A stretch of DNA of 64,000 nt from Ignavibacteria bacterium. Its GTDB lineage: Bacteria; Bacteroidota; Ignavibacteria; Tepidaquicellales; Tepidaquicellaceae. The stretch lies in NCBI GenBank assembly GCA_016710985.1, contig JADJTX010000003.1:236269-300268 (forward strand). Reading direction: 5' to 3'. The translations under genes and the position numbers were made by a program. Below the pieces are notes generated by a model. The model did not search any database, had not been told where the DNA came from, and saw only the letters and a program-made list of their open reading frames with translations. Of this stretch, positions 1 through 9,521 are shown one piece after another (the first letter of the stretch is position 1; every line of letters starts with the position of its first letter).

Positions 1-1019
1 TTAAAACAGAAGTTATAATTGAGCCGGTTGCAGTTAAAAGTAATGGTGAAGGTAAATTTTATTCCCCGCTGGTTTTAAATATAGCTCAAAAGGAAGGTAT
101 TGGTTTTGCTGAACTGGAAAAAATTCCGGGAACAGGATTAGAAGGCAGAGTTTCGAAAAAAGATATTTTGTCTTATTTGCAAAACAGAACTTCTAAAATA
201 ACTGAAGCTCCGAAAGCTGAAGAAACAAAACCAATCAAAACTGAACCGAAGGCACCTTCCGCTGAAAGAAAAATTGAAATGCCAAAACAAACTATCGATT
301 ATAATGAGGATGGTCTTTCCGTGATGGAGTTTGATAATGTCCGCCAGAAGATGGCTGAACATATGATCACATCAAAGAGAATTTCACCCCATGTGCAGGC
401 AATTGCAGAATGTGACATGACAAATGTTGACAAGGTAAGGCTGGTAATGAAAGATGAATTCGAAAAGAAAGAAGGATTTAAATTAACTTACATGCCGTTC
501 ATTTGTGAAGCAGTCATAAAAGCTTTAAAAGATTTTCCACTTGTAAATTCAATTATAGATGATTCTACAGTACCTTATAAAGCGATAACACGAAATACAA
601 TAAATCTCGGAATAGCAGTTGCCATGGATAACGGCGGATTGATCGTTCCGGTAATTCACAATGCAGACGGAATGAATCTTATTGGCATTGCGAGAAGCCT
701 GAATGACCTTGCCAAAAGAGCCCGCATTAAAAAACTTACACTTAATGAAATACAGGGTGGAACATTTTCACTGACAAACTTCGGTGTATTCGGAAATGAT
801 ATTGGCATTCCGATCATCAATCAGCCGCAGGTTGCGATTTTAGGATTAGGCGCCATTAAAAAAAGACCTATTGTAATTGAAACTGAAGAGGGTGATTTTG
901 TTGTTCCAAGAAAGACTTTAATACTTACACTGTCTTTTGATCACAGGCTTGTAGACGGAGCATTAGGCGGAAAGTTTACAATGCGAATTGCTCACTATCT
1001 GGAAAATTATAAAGAATAA
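1..1019 (+). CDS. Dihydrolipoamide acyltransferase (E2) of a 2-oxoacid dehydrogenase complex, 5' end missing
   Basis: The frame is open from base 3, so the N-terminal lipoyl domain lies outside the window. What is visible starts with a peripheral subunit-binding domain (FYSPLVLNIA...EGRVSKKDIL), which docks E1/E3. A charged Lys/Glu/Pro linker follows, then the full catalytic acyltransferase domain ending with the DHRLVDGALGGKF signature that carries the active-site His. E2 transfers acyl groups from lipoyl-lysine to CoA in the cytoplasm. Whether the substrate is pyruvate, branched-chain 2-oxoacids or 2-oxoglutarate cannot be decided here, so no symbol is given. The gene ends at TAA; a short spacer separates it from the next gene. 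Confidence 0.92.
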   Translation, partial: KTEVIIEPVAVKSNGEGKFYSPLVLNIAQKEGIGFAELEKIPGTGLEGRVSKKDILSYLQNRTSKITEAPKAEETKPIKTEPKAPSAERKIEMPKQTIDYNEDGLSVMEFDNVRQKMAEHMITSKRISPHVQAIAECDMTNVDKVRLVMKDEFEKKEGFKLTYMPFICEAVIKALKDFPLVNSIIDDSTVPYKAITRNTINLGIAVAMDNGGLIVPVIHNADGMNLIGIARSLNDLAKRARIKKLTLNEIQGGTFSLTNFGVFGNDIGIPIINQPQVAILGLGAIKKRPIVIETEEGDFVVPRKTLILTLSFDHRLVDGALGGKFTMRIAHYLENYKE

Positions 1020-1139
1020 AATTTTTAATTATTCAGTTTAAGGGAATAAGATTATTTTTATTCCCTTTTTTTGTCAGAGCAGTTGTAAAGTGTGATCACC
1101 TTCAGATCAAAATTAACTAGTTATATATATCAAAAAAAG

Positions 1140-2879
1140 ATGACAAAAAAAATAATTTTAATTTTAACTTTTCTCATCACGGGAATAAGTGTTTATTCGC
1201 AGGAAGCGGATACTAAATACTGGATATTTTTTAAAGACAAAGGTGAATTCAAGCCTGAGATGGAAATAGCTGCAGGCAGCGAAGCTTATGAAAAAGGAAA
1301 AGAACTTTTAAACGACAGGGCTGTAAAGAGAAGATTAAAAGTTTTGACCGAAGAAAATCTTATTAACTTCGGAGATCTGCCTCTTGAAGAAGGTTATACA
1401 GATGGCATTGAAAATACAGGTATTGATATAATTGCGAAATCAAGATGGCTCAATGGAGTCAGCGCTTATCTTACCAAAAGCCAATTGGAAAAAGTAAAAT
1501 CTCTTGATTATGTTTCCAGAATAAAAGTTGTAAATAAATTATACAAGCAGGAAATTGAATTAAGTCAAAATGAAAAGAGCTATTTATTAAAAAACGTTCA
1601 AAGCTACGGCAATTCGATAAAACAAATGGAAATTGTGAACGTCCCTAAAGTTCATGATCTTAATATTACAGGTAAAGGAGTACTGATTGCAAGTTTTGAT
1701 GACGGATTTGACTGGAGGAATCATGAAGCCCTGAAGAATTTAAAAGTGATTGACGAATATGATTTCATTAATAAAGATGAAAATACGTTTTATGAAAAAA
1801 AGCAAAAATATCCCGATGAAAAAAAACAGGGTTCACATGGAACAGCAACGCTATCAACCATGAGCGGCTACAAAGAGGGAAAGCTTATCGGTCCTGCTTT
1901 TGATTCGGAGATCATACTGGCAAAGACCGAATATGTTACAACAGAAACACCAATGGAAGAAGATTTTTTTCTTGAAGCCGCAGAATGGGCTGAAGCTAAA
2001 GGAGTTGACATCATAACCTGTTCTTTAATATACAAAGGATTTGATGATCCGTATGAAAACAATTCTTATACTTACAATGATTTTAACGGTAAGACTGCAA
2101 TAACGTCAATCGCAGCAGCACGATGCGCATATCTCGGCATAGTCGTATGTCAGGCAATGGGAAATTATAATCAAACGACAGTTCCGTCCCTTGGTTCTGC
2201 TGCTGACGCTGATTCAATCATCTCAGTGGGAGCAATTACTTTTTCAGGAGATCCGGCTAGCTTTACTTCCAATGGTCCGACAAGTGACGGGCGTACAAAG
2301 CCGGATGTTGTGGCTCCGGGAGTTTATGTCTATGCCGCAGTAGTAAAGGAAGTTTCAGGTAATGATTCAACTTACGAATATACAAGCGGTACATCTTTCT
2401 CCACACCGATCACTGCGGGTATAGCTGCTTTGATCTTATCAGCTCATCCGGAGTTAACCCCGCTCGAAGTCAGAGATGCTTTAAGAAATACCGCAAGCCT
2501 TTCTAACAATCCAAATAATGTTCTTGGGTGGGGAACAGTCAATGCATACGATGCTGTGCTTTACAATGGGATGGCGTGGAGTAACAGTCCTGAATTTAAA
2601 ATTTCAGAAAACGGAACAGAAGTTTCCACTTATCTTGCTTCAAAAGATGTAATTGATCCTAACAGTGTAAAGTTTTTCTATTCCCTCGATGGGGGTTTAA
2701 ATTATGAAAATCTAAAACTGAACTTAACTGAACCAACCGGTGATCAGAATAATTCAGGTAAATATTCGGCTGTCCTGAAAAATATACCGGATGTGTACAA
2801 AACAAAATATTATTTCAGTGCTGAAGATTACAGTGGGGGGAAGTCGGTTTATCCAAAGGAAGTGTCTTCAACAAATTAG
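1140..2879 (+). CDS. Secreted S8 subtilisin-like serine peptidase
   Basis: A 579-residue subtilase. I start at ATG 1140, which gives a clean signal peptide (MTKKIILILTFLITGISVYSQ); an upstream in-frame GTG at 1092 would add 16 residues before it. The catalytic triad is visible: Asp in the IASFDDGFDW segment (about residue 186), His in SHGTATLS (about 233) and Ser in GTSFSTPITAG (about 419), with the oxyanion-hole Asn in MGNYNQ. A prodomain-like stretch of about 150 residues precedes the triad. A region of about 100 residues follows the catalytic domain and has no recognisable T9SS sorting tail, unlike the subtilase at 38.7-43 kb. Probably exported to the periplasm or beyond; the substrate is unknown. 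Confidence 0.88.
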   Translation: MTKKIILILTFLITGISVYSQEADTKYWIFFKDKGEFKPEMEIAAGSEAYEKGKELLNDRAVKRRLKVLTEENLINFGDLPLEEGYTDGIENTGIDIIAKSRWLNGVSAYLTKSQLEKVKSLDYVSRIKVVNKLYKQEIELSQNEKSYLLKNVQSYGNSIKQMEIVNVPKVHDLNITGKGVLIASFDDGFDWRNHEALKNLKVIDEYDFINKDENTFYEKKQKYPDEKKQGSHGTATLSTMSGYKEGKLIGPAFDSEIILAKTEYVTTETPMEEDFFLEAAEWAEAKGVDIITCSLIYKGFDDPYENNSYTYNDFNGKTAITSIAAARCAYLGIVVCQAMGNYNQTTVPSLGSAADADSIISVGAITFSGDPASFTSNGPTSDGRTKPDVVAPGVYVYAAVVKEVSGNDSTYEYTSGTSFSTPITAGIAALILSAHPELTPLEVRDALRNTASLSNNPNNVLGWGTVNAYDAVLYNGMAWSNSPEFKISENGTEVSTYLASKDVIDPNSVKFFYSLDGGLNYENLKLNLTEPTGDQNNSGKYSAVLKNIPDVYKTKYYFSAEDYSGGKSVYPKEVSSTN

Positions 2880-2943
2880 AATGTTAACAGATTATTTATG
2901 AGATAAGAAATTGAACCTCTGAACCAATAAGCAGAAATATAAT

Positions 2944-3528
2944 TTACTCATATATTTCCCTCTCCACTATCTCACACAAAATATGCCCTGCTGTAATATG
3001 CCCTTCCTGTATTCTCTGTGTATTATACGATGGAATTAAAATATAGTAATCACATTCTTTTATTAACTTCCCTCCGTCTTTTCCGAGAAACCCAATCGTA
3101 ATAATTTTTTTCTCTTTGGCTTTTGCAACTGCTTTAAGAATATTTGGTGAATTACCGCTTGTAGAAATGCAGATCAGTGCATCACCATCGTTACCAATCC
3201 CTTCGACATTTCGAGCAAATACATTTTCAAACCCGATGTCATTTCCTCCTGCTGTTAAATTTGAAGTATCTGTAGTAAGTGCGATAGCTCCAATTGCCGG
3301 GCGGTCCAGGTCGTGAGAAAGGCGGATCATGAATTCGGTTGCAAGGTGCTGTGAATCTGCAGCACTACCACCGTTTCCGATAAACATTATCTTCTTTCCC
3401 TTACGCACAACCTTCACTAACTCATCTGCAGCTCTGTTAATTTCGTCATAACACTTGTCAAGCATCAGCTGTTTCGTTGCTGCACTTTCTGTTAAAGATT
3501 CTTCTATGAATTTTTTTCTTTCAAACAT
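2944..3528 (-). CDS. gmhA: Sedoheptulose-7-phosphate isomerase (phosphoheptose isomerase)
   Basis: A 194-residue SIS-domain protein of normal GmhA length. It carries FIGNGGSAADSQHLATEF near the N terminus and the phosphate-binding CISTSGNSPNILKA loop, with the C-terminal EGHITAGHILCEIVE helix typical of the family. GmhA converts sedoheptulose 7-phosphate to D-glycero-D-manno-heptose 7-phosphate, the first step of ADP-heptose synthesis for the LPS inner core. It sits downstream of and on the same strand as kdtA, with two heptosyltransferases elsewhere in the window, which fits an LPS core role. ATG start. Confidence 0.9.
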   Translation of the reverse strand: MFERKKFIEESLTESAATKQLMLDKCYDEINRAADELVKVVRKGKKIMFIGNGGSAADSQHLATEFMIRLSHDLDRPAIGAIALTTDTSNLTAGGNDIGFENVFARNVEGIGNDGDALICISTSGNSPNILKAVAKAKEKKIITIGFLGKDGGKLIKECDYYILIPSYNTQRIQEGHITAGHILCEIVEREIYE

Positions 3529-3597
3529 ATTTTAATAGTATTTTATTTTTTATCGACAATCATTGCAATAATAAATCAATGAAATCAGTAATATCCT

Positions 3598-4880
3598 TTA
3601 ATCAGCGATCATATTTATTATTTTTTTTGCTACTCCTATTTTATCTTCAAAAACCAATTTACATTTTTCTCCGGTCTCATCCCGGAGTTTTTTACTATTC
3701 AATATTTCCCTGAACGTTCTGTAAAACTGCTTTGTGTCAGTAATCAAAATACCGCACCCGGCCTGTATCAAAATTTCATCCTCATCTGAATTTTTTACGG
3801 CATTTGAAAATAAAACCGGCATGTTAAAAATAGCGGGTTCCAGAATATTATGAAGTCCTGTTTTAAATCCGCCTCCAACATAGCTTAGGTAAGCAAGTGA
3901 ATATAATTTTGAAAGCAATCCGATTTTATCTACAATGATAAAATTTTCGTTATTGTATTTATCAAGTTGTGAATAACGGATTGTACTGATATTAGAATAT
4001 TTGCTTTCTATAACTTTTCGATCGCTTCTATCTTCGTTTCCTTTGGCTCGTGCGGAACAAGCAGAGTAAGCAGGGTTTTATCATACTCCAGAGATTTATC
4101 AATTGCAGGCAGAATGATATCCTCATCATCCTTCCATGAACTGCCCATTACAAATATTTTCCTGTCTTTATTAATATTACCGGGAAGTATTATATTTTCT
4201 CTTTTAAATTTCTTTACTGAATGATATACTCTTTCAAATTTTGAATCCCCGATCTTTACAATACTCACACCTGCCCCGCGTAATTTATTTTTATAATTAC
4301 TCTCATCAAAATCATCTATCACGAAGATGTAATCGATCATCCTATAAAGGTTTTTTTTAAAACTACTAACTACAGGAATGCTCCATGTTAAATCTTTTTC
4401 ATCGTAGCGGGCATTTGCAAGCACAGTCTTTATTTGACGTTTCTTTGACTCATAAAGCAGATTATACCAGAGATCGTACCGCATAAAAATAATTATGTCG
4501 GGTTTTATTATGTCAAGAAAATTTTTTTGCTTTGAAACAGAATCAAAAGGAATGTACGTCTTTATTACGTCAGTATAATTAATTTTCGAATTGTTATAGC
4601 CCGAAGGTGAGAAAAACGAAAGCACTATATCGTAATTTTTCTTTCTTAATTCATCTACAAGAGGCAATGCCTGCTGAAACTCACCGAGGGAAGATGAATG
4701 TATCAGCACTCTTTTGTTTTTATTCAAAACAGAAAGAGATTTATCCAGTACACTGAACAAATCTCTTCGTCTTGTAAAACCTTCTCTTACCTTTGAATTG
4801 AAAATAGAATAAATCCGGAACAGCACCCATAAGAACGGGATGCCAATTAAATTATAGATAACAAACCACAGAGTCCGCAT
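3598..4880 (-). CDS. kdtA: 3-deoxy-D-manno-octulosonic acid transferase, frameshifted
   Basis: Adds Kdo to lipid A in LPS synthesis (GT30, GT-B fold) at the inner membrane. The N-terminal part (4880-4008) contains the membrane-proximal start, the IHSSSLGEFQQALPLV motif and the IFVMGSSWKDDE segment. The reading then ends early. The C-terminal part (to 3598) resumes in another frame with YVGGGFKTGLHNILEPA, the family's conserved C-terminal signature. Adding one A (coding strand) in the run at 4015-4018 joins both parts into a protein of about 427 residues without any gap, a normal family length. I therefore read it as one gene with a one-base deletion, probably a sequencing error. It starts 10 bases after the frr stop. 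Confidence 0.88.
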
Positions 4881-4890
4881 GGCAATGGAA

Positions 4891-5448
4891 TTAAACTTCC
4901 ATAATCTCTTTCTCTTTCAGAACTATAACATCTTCTATTTCCTTTATGTGTTTGTCTGTCAGCTTTTGTACGTCAGCCTCGGCCTGTTTCCTTTCATCTT
5001 CGGAAATGTGATCATCCTTTTCTGTTTTCTTTAAATGTTCAATTGAATCTCTTCTGATATTTCTTACAGCAATTTTACCGTCTTCCGCAAATTTCTTAAC
5101 TAGTTTTACAATCTCTTTTCTTCTTTCTTCATTAAGTGCTGGAATAGGGATTCTTATAAGTGTTCCGTCATTCGCCGGATTCAATCCTAAATTTGCTGAA
5201 ATGACTGCTTTCTCAATAAGAGGCACAGCCGACTTATCCCATGCTTGAATCGTAAGTGTATGATAGTCCGGAGTACTTATGTTTCCAAGCTGCACTAAAG
5301 GAGTTGGCGTTCCGTAATAGTCTACTTTTATTCCATCCAAAAGATTTGTAGTTGCTTTTCCGGTTCGTATCTTTGCCAGTTCCATCCTTACGTGGTCAAC
5401 CGCTTTATTCATTTTTTCAGCTGAACCTTTTAATATGTCTTTTACCAT
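4891..5448 (-). CDS. frr: Ribosome recycling factor
   Basis: A 185-residue protein of exact family length. It shows the conserved VRTGKAT-type segment (LAKIRTGKATTNLLDGI), the YYGTPTPLVQLGNIS region and the C-terminal helical arm with IRRDSIEHLKK. RRF works with EF-G to split post-termination ribosomes in the cytoplasm. It lies directly downstream of pyrH on the same strand, the order seen in most bacteria (rpsB-tsf-pyrH-frr). ATG start; no frame problems. Confidence 0.97.
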   Translation of the reverse strand: MVKDILKGSAEKMNKAVDHVRMELAKIRTGKATTNLLDGIKVDYYGTPTPLVQLGNISTPDYHTLTIQAWDKSAVPLIEKAVISANLGLNPANDGTLIRIPIPALNEERRKEIVKLVKKFAEDGKIAVRNIRRDSIEHLKKTEKDDHISEDERKQAEADVQKLTDKHIKEIEDVIVLKEKEIMEV

Positions 5449-5475
5449 ATTACTTTAAATTATTTTTTGAAAAAC

Positions 5476-6186
5476 TTAAGATATCAGGGTTCCGATGTTT
5501 TCACCGGTTACCAGCTTTCTTAAATTATCTTTTACATTCATGTTGAAAACTTTGATCGGAAGCTTATTTTCCTGACATAATGTAATGGCTGTTAGATCCA
5601 TTACCCGAAGGTCTTTTTCAAGCACATCAAGATAAGAAAGTTTTTTAAACATTTTTGCTTTTTTATTTTTCTCGGGATCACTGTCATATACACCGTCAAC
5701 CCGGGTTCCTTTAATGATCACATCTGCTTTAATTTCAATTCCTCTCAATGCCGCTGCAGTGTCAGTTGTAAAATACGGACTTCCGGTTCCTGATGAAAAA
5801 ATTACTACTCTCTTTTTTTCAAGATGCCTCACCGCTCTTCTCAATATTAACGGTTCAGCTATCTCATCCATCTTAATTGCTGACTGGATCCTGGTGTAAA
5901 TTCCTCTTTTCTCAAGTGCATTTTGTAATGCCAATGAGTTTATGACCGTAGAAAGCATTCCCATCTGATCTCCTGTAACCCTGTCTATTCCCTGTTTGTG
6001 AGCTGATAATCCTCTGTAAATATTTCCGCCCCCAATGACTATTCCCGTTTCAATTCCTAGCTTCGTAACGGAATATACTTCCCCGGCAATACTTTCAAGA
6101 ACATCTGAATCTATACCAAAGCTTTGGTTTCCCATGAGGGATTCACCGCTAAGCTTCAGTAAAATTCTTTTATACCTCTTTGCCAA
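5476..6186 (-). CDS. pyrH: UMP kinase
   Basis: A 236-residue amino-acid kinase family protein. It begins with the conserved LLKLSGESLMG motif, followed by GIVIGGGNIYRG and DQMGMLSTVINSLAL, and ends with the uridylate kinase segment VFNMNVKDNLRKLVTGENIGT. It phosphorylates UMP to UDP. The start codon is TTG at 6186 (Met-Ala-Lys-Arg), one of several TTG starts in this window. It sits between tsf and frr in the conserved translation block, with a 26-base gap after tsf. Confidence 0.96.
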   Translation of the reverse strand: MAKRYKRILLKLSGESLMGNQSFGIDSDVLESIAGEVYSVTKLGIETGIVIGGGNIYRGLSAHKQGIDRVTGDQMGMLSTVINSLALQNALEKRGIYTRIQSAIKMDEIAEPLILRRAVRHLEKKRVVIFSSGTGSPYFTTDTAAALRGIEIKADVIIKGTRVDGVYDSDPEKNKKAKMFKKLSYLDVLEKDLRVMDLTAITLCQENKLPIKVFNMNVKDNLRKLVTGENIGTLIS

Positions 6187-6212
6187 TATATGATAAAAAT
6201 AAATTATTAATT

Positions 6213-7069
6213 TTAAGATGCACCTAACTGAAATCTAACCATATCGACTACCTCAAGATTGTTGTTGTTCTTTTTGTTAAACTCGGCAATTAAATCTTTA
6301 ATGGACTTTCCTGCTTCGTTAATGTATTCCTGTTCGAGAAGGCAATTATCCTGATAAAATCTTTCCACCTTGTTGTTGACAATTGTCTCAGCTATCTTAT
6401 CCGGCTTATTTTCATTTTTTGCGACAGTTAAATAAATTTCCTTCTCTTTATCAATAACTTCCTGGGATATACCGCTTCTGTCAATTGATTGTGGATTCAT
6501 TGCAACTATCTGCATGGCTATGCTTTTTCCAAGCTTCTCTGAATCTTCATTAAGAGTGCCTTTCATTCCAATCAATGCTCCGAGCTTACTCCCGAAGTGG
6601 ATATAATCAGCAACAAAGCCGTCTTTAACCTTTATCACTTTTGCTCTTTTTAATTCTGTTTTCTCTCCGACTTTTCCCATGATCTCGTCAATGGTTTCTT
6701 TTACCGTCAATCCGTTATCAATCTTAGATGATAGTATTTTTCAGTATCATCAGAGTCAATCTCCAATGCCGTTTTCGCAATGTTTTCTGCAAATTTCTGA
6801 AATTCATCTCCTTTGGATACAAAATCAGTTTCACAATTAACTTCTATAATGGCACCGCTTGTTTTATCATCTGATATTTTGGATTTAATGGCTCCTTCAT
6901 TTGCAACTTTATCAGCTCTTTTTACAGCCATTGCTGCACCTTTTTTTCTCAAAACCTCAACTGCTTTTTCAATTTTGCCTTCAGCTTCAATAAGTGCTTT
7001 TTTGCAGTCATTAATTCCGGCGCCTGTTTTATTTCTTAACTCTTTAATTAAGTCTAATGTAATTTCCAT
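6213..7069 (-). CDS. tsf: Elongation factor Ts, frameshifted
   Basis: The nucleotide exchange factor for EF-Tu. The N-terminal part (7069-6707) has the TSN/UBA-like module LIKELRNKTGAGINDCKKAL and the EF-Tu contact motif VNCETDFVSK. The C-terminal part (6710-6213) has GFVADYIHFGSKLGALIG and the tail ending VVDMVRFQLGAS. The two parts overlap in different frames; adding one A (coding strand) to the run at 6737-6741 gives a continuous protein of about 285 residues, normal for EF-Ts. Because tsf is essential, the break is best explained as an assembly indel rather than real inactivation. It lies 25 bases downstream of rpsB. Confidence 0.93.
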
Positions 7070-7094
7070 TTAAAAAAATTATGTGTTTATTAAA

Positions 7095-7835
7095 TTAAGC
7101 ATTTTCTAGTTTTTCTTTCATTTCCGCTGACTCATCTTCCTTTATTATCTTTGCAACATTGGTTCCTTCAATTGCCGCATCTGAAATTGCTTTCAAAATT
7201 ATTTCAATTGATTTCACGGCATCATCATTAGCCGGAATTGGATAATCAACAAGATCAGGATCGCAGTTAGTATCTACTATTGCATAAACAGGAATATTCA
7301 ATTTCTTTGCTTCGCTTATTGCAATGTGTTCTTTTTTAATGTCAACAACAAATATTGCTCCCGGTAATCTTGTCATATTCACGATACCATTCAAAACTTT
7401 TTCAAGCTTTTCACGGTCTCTTGATAATATTAACCTTTCCTTTTTTACAAACTGATCGATTGTTCCGTCAGTTTCCATCTTTTGAATGTTTGTAAGTTTC
7501 TTAATACTCTTTCTTACAGTATTGAAATTTGTAAGCATTCCTCCGAGCCACCTTTCAGACACGTAGAAAGCACCGCATTTCTCAGCTTCATCTTTTACAA
7601 TTTGCTTTGCCTGTTTTTTTGTTCCGACAAATAAAATTTTCTTTCCCTCCGCTGAAATTTTAGATATTGAATTACAGGCTTCCACTAACAGATCCAATGT
7701 TTTTTTAAGATCTATTATGTGTATTCCGTTTCTTTCCATGAAAATATACTTCTTCATCTTAGGATCCCATCTTCGGGTAAGATGCCCGAAATGTGAACCT
7801 GCAAGTAGTAGATCTTCGATTTGTACTTTTGACAA
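7095..7835 (-). CDS. rpsB: 30S ribosomal protein S2
   Basis: A 246-residue S2 with the family motifs AGSHFGHLTRRWDPKMKKYI, FVGTKKQAKQIV, YVSERWLGGMLTNF and the C-terminal IPVYAIVDTNCDPDLVDYPI. It is part of the small subunit head/body junction. The start is a TTG codon (7835), but it is preceded by a strong AGGAGG Shine-Dalgarno sequence about eight bases upstream, which is unusual in this window and fixes the start. An unusually long 239-base gap separates it from rpsI upstream. Confidence 0.97.
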   Translation of the reverse strand: MSKVQIEDLLLAGSHFGHLTRRWDPKMKKYIFMERNGIHIIDLKKTLDLLVEACNSISKISAEGKKILFVGTKKQAKQIVKDEAEKCGAFYVSERWLGGMLTNFNTVRKSIKKLTNIQKMETDGTIDQFVKKERLILSRDREKLEKVLNGIVNMTRLPGAIFVVDIKKEHIAISEAKKLNIPVYAIVDTNCDPDLVDYPIPANDDAVKSIEIILKAISDAAIEGTNVAKIIKEDESAEMKEKLENA

Positions 7836-8074
7836 GATTTTATCCTCCTATTTTTTTAGAAAGTCTAACCTGCTCTTGAGATATTCATTCGAATGAATGG
7901 AGATATTCTACGGTGTCCCGGAGAATTATTGATTGGTATATCATCAATAAAGAGTTGACTTTTGTTTTTCTTCTACCCCTCTCATTTTTCATCTTACATC
8001 CCAGGCACTTGCCAAAGACACAGGTAAAATGAAATCAAGGAATATGTATTTTATATATTGTTATTAAAAAAATT
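7836..8074 (-). promoter_or_regulatory. rpsB leader region with palindrome
   Basis: This 239-base spacer between rpsI and rpsB is far longer than the other gaps in the operon. It contains a perfect 16-base palindrome ATTCATTCGAATGAAT (7884-7899) flanked by direct repeats of GAGATATTC, a short GGC/GCC hairpin-like element near 8010, and the AGGAGG site just before rpsB. A separate promoter or an S2-binding autoregulatory leader would explain the length. rpsB leaders regulated by S2 are known in other bacteria; a relationship to them is inference only. Confidence 0.35.
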
Positions 8075-8467
8075 TTATCTCTTTGAAAACTGGAATTTCT
8101 TTCTTGCTTTTGGCTGTCCGCATTTCTTTCTTTCAACTGCTCTTGGATCTCTTGTCATCAGCCCTTCTTTTCTTAATGTACTCTTGAGTTCTAAATTATT
8201 CTGTACCAAAGCTCTTGCTATGCCGAGTTTTATTGCTCCTGCCTGACCCGTAAAACCACCGCCGCTTACAATAATATTTATGTCATAATTACCGAGAGTG
8301 TTAGTCGCTTTCAATGGATGGAGAACCTCTTCATAAAGGTTCTGTGTCCGAAAATATTCTTTCGCGTCCTTTTTATTAATTTTAATTTCACCGTTACCTG
8401 ATTTCATCAGAACTCTGGCAGTTGCGGTTTTTCTTCTTCCAACTTTTAATGTCGAATTTGTACTCAT
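8075..8467 (-). CDS. rpsI: 30S ribosomal protein S9
   Basis: A 130-residue S9 with the opening VGRRKTATARV motif, the central GGGFTGQAGAIKLGIARAL segment and the universally conserved C-terminal tail ending FQFSKR, which reaches the ribosomal P site. ATG start at 8467. It follows rplM by 36 bases on the same strand, the standard L13-S9 pair. Confidence 0.98.
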   Translation of the reverse strand: MSTNSTLKVGRRKTATARVLMKSGNGEIKINKKDAKEYFRTQNLYEEVLHPLKATNTLGNYDINIIVSGGGFTGQAGAIKLGIARALVQNNLELKSTLRKEGLMTRDPRAVERKKCGQPKARKKFQFSKR

Positions 8468-8503
8468 TTATTGATTAAATGGTTTATAATTATTTCTATT
8501 TGA

Positions 8504-8959
8504 TTAAACTTCAAGAACTAATGGATTCTGTGCTGAATGCGGATGTGATTCACCTTTATAAACTTTGAGCTTATTAATGAGCTTGTTTCCTAATTTTGTT
8601 TTAGGAAGCATTCTCTTTACAGCTAAAGTTATGACTCTGTCAGGATGTTTTTCTATCATTTCTTTAAATGTTCTTCTCTTTTGGCCGCCCGGATAAAGTG
8701 AATGTGTTAAATACTCTTTTTGATCTGCTCTTTTTCCGGTCATCTTTATCTTTTCTGCATTTATTACTACAATCCAATCCCCCATGTCTGAATTGGGAGT
8801 ATACTGAGGATTGTATTTCCCCCTGATTCTTTTAGCTACTTCACTGGCTAATCTCCCGAGAACTTTGCCGTCTGCATCGACAAGATGCCACTTATTCTGA
8901 TTTTCGGGTCTTGTTGCAAACTTTGTGATTCTGTTGGTTTTTTTTATTCCGGCTTTCAT
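8504..8959 (-). CDS. rplM: 50S ribosomal protein L13
   Basis: L13, 151 residues when started at ATG 8959 (Met-Lys-Ala-Gly-Ile). A longer in-frame reading from 9055 would add 32 residues with no counterpart in L13, so I reject it. Visible motifs are WHLVDADGKVLGRLASEVAK, GDWIVVINAEKIKMTG and the C-terminal KVYKGESHPHSAQNP. It is an early-assembly protein of the large subunit and the first gene of the rplM-rpsI-rpsB-tsf-pyrH-frr block; tRNA-Ser lies immediately upstream. Confidence 0.96.
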   Translation of the reverse strand: MKAGIKKTNRITKFATRPENQNKWHLVDADGKVLGRLASEVAKRIRGKYNPQYTPNSDMGDWIVVINAEKIKMTGKRADQKEYLTHSLYPGGQKRRTFKEMIEKHPDRVITLAVKRMLPKTKLGNKLINKLKVYKGESHPHSAQNPLVLEV

Positions 8960-9080
8960 ATATAAATTTTGTTGAACTATTAAAATACGCTTTATCGTTT
9001 TTAAAATCAATGATAAGAGTTGTAAATTATTTACTTTTTTAAAAATTCTTGTCAATACTTCAGAATTTTTTCTCCAATTG

Positions 9081-9167
9081 CGGAGAAGGAGGGATTCGAA
9101 CCCTCGATAGAGTTACCCCTATAACGGTTTTCGAGACCGCCGCATTCGACCACTCTGCCACCTCTCC
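9081..9167 (-). tRNA. tRNA-Ser (anticodon CGA)
   Basis: The reverse complement starts GGAGAGG and ends CTTCTCC plus discriminator G, forming a seven-pair acceptor stem with one G-T pair. The anticodon loop reads CTCGAAA, giving anticodon CGA for UCG codons. The long variable arm typical of serine tRNAs and a normal TTCGAAT T-loop are present. The 3' CCA is not encoded. Confidence 0.95.
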
Positions 9168-9276
9168 TCTGCCTATTTGAGAAAATAAGAATTCAAAATT
9201 ACGAATTATAAATCCTCATTTTATCAGTTTAGCGTAAAGCCATTCCAATTCACGTGAATCTTGATAAAAAAATTAT

Positions 9277-9504
9277 TTATCTGTTGAAAATCGTATAAAT
9301 TAAATTTGATGCAATTCCTACTATTATACCAATTACTGCTGCGGTGCAGGCTGTTTTAGCTGACAAAGGTTCTTTGTCTTTCTTCATGAAATATATAATT
9401 GCACCGGCTAACGGAATACAAAACGACAAAATTGTAAGCGGAGTACTCAGTTTGTCAGGCTCGGATTGTTGAATCGGCGGCTGAGGAGGTTGATTCTGAT
9501 CCAT
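9277..9504 (-). CDS. Small two-helix membrane protein
   Basis: A 75-residue protein of unknown function. The N-terminal 20 residues are Pro/Gln-rich (MDQNQPPQPPIQQ), followed by two hydrophobic segments (about residues 22-40 and 50-72) separated by a short charged loop KKDKEPLSAK. The architecture resembles small proteins with a disordered proline-rich head and paired helices (DUF4190-like), but I cannot assign a family. It is 17 bases upstream of the DUF2085 protein gene on the same strand, suggesting co-transcription between the two tRNA-Ser genes. Confidence 0.6.
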   Translation of the reverse strand: MDQNQPPQPPIQQSEPDKLSTPLTILSFCIPLAGAIIYFMKKDKEPLSAKTACTAAVIGIIVGIASNLIYTIFNR

Positions 9505-9521
9505 AGTGTTTTATGTTTAGT

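Noticed and set aside
6213..7069. Two separate EF-Ts genes or a tsf pseudogene
   Set aside because: The two frames join without loss after adding one base in a homopolymer, and the gene is essential.
8960..9055. N-terminal extension of L13
   Set aside because: It has no similarity to L13, and a good ATG at 8959 gives the normal length.
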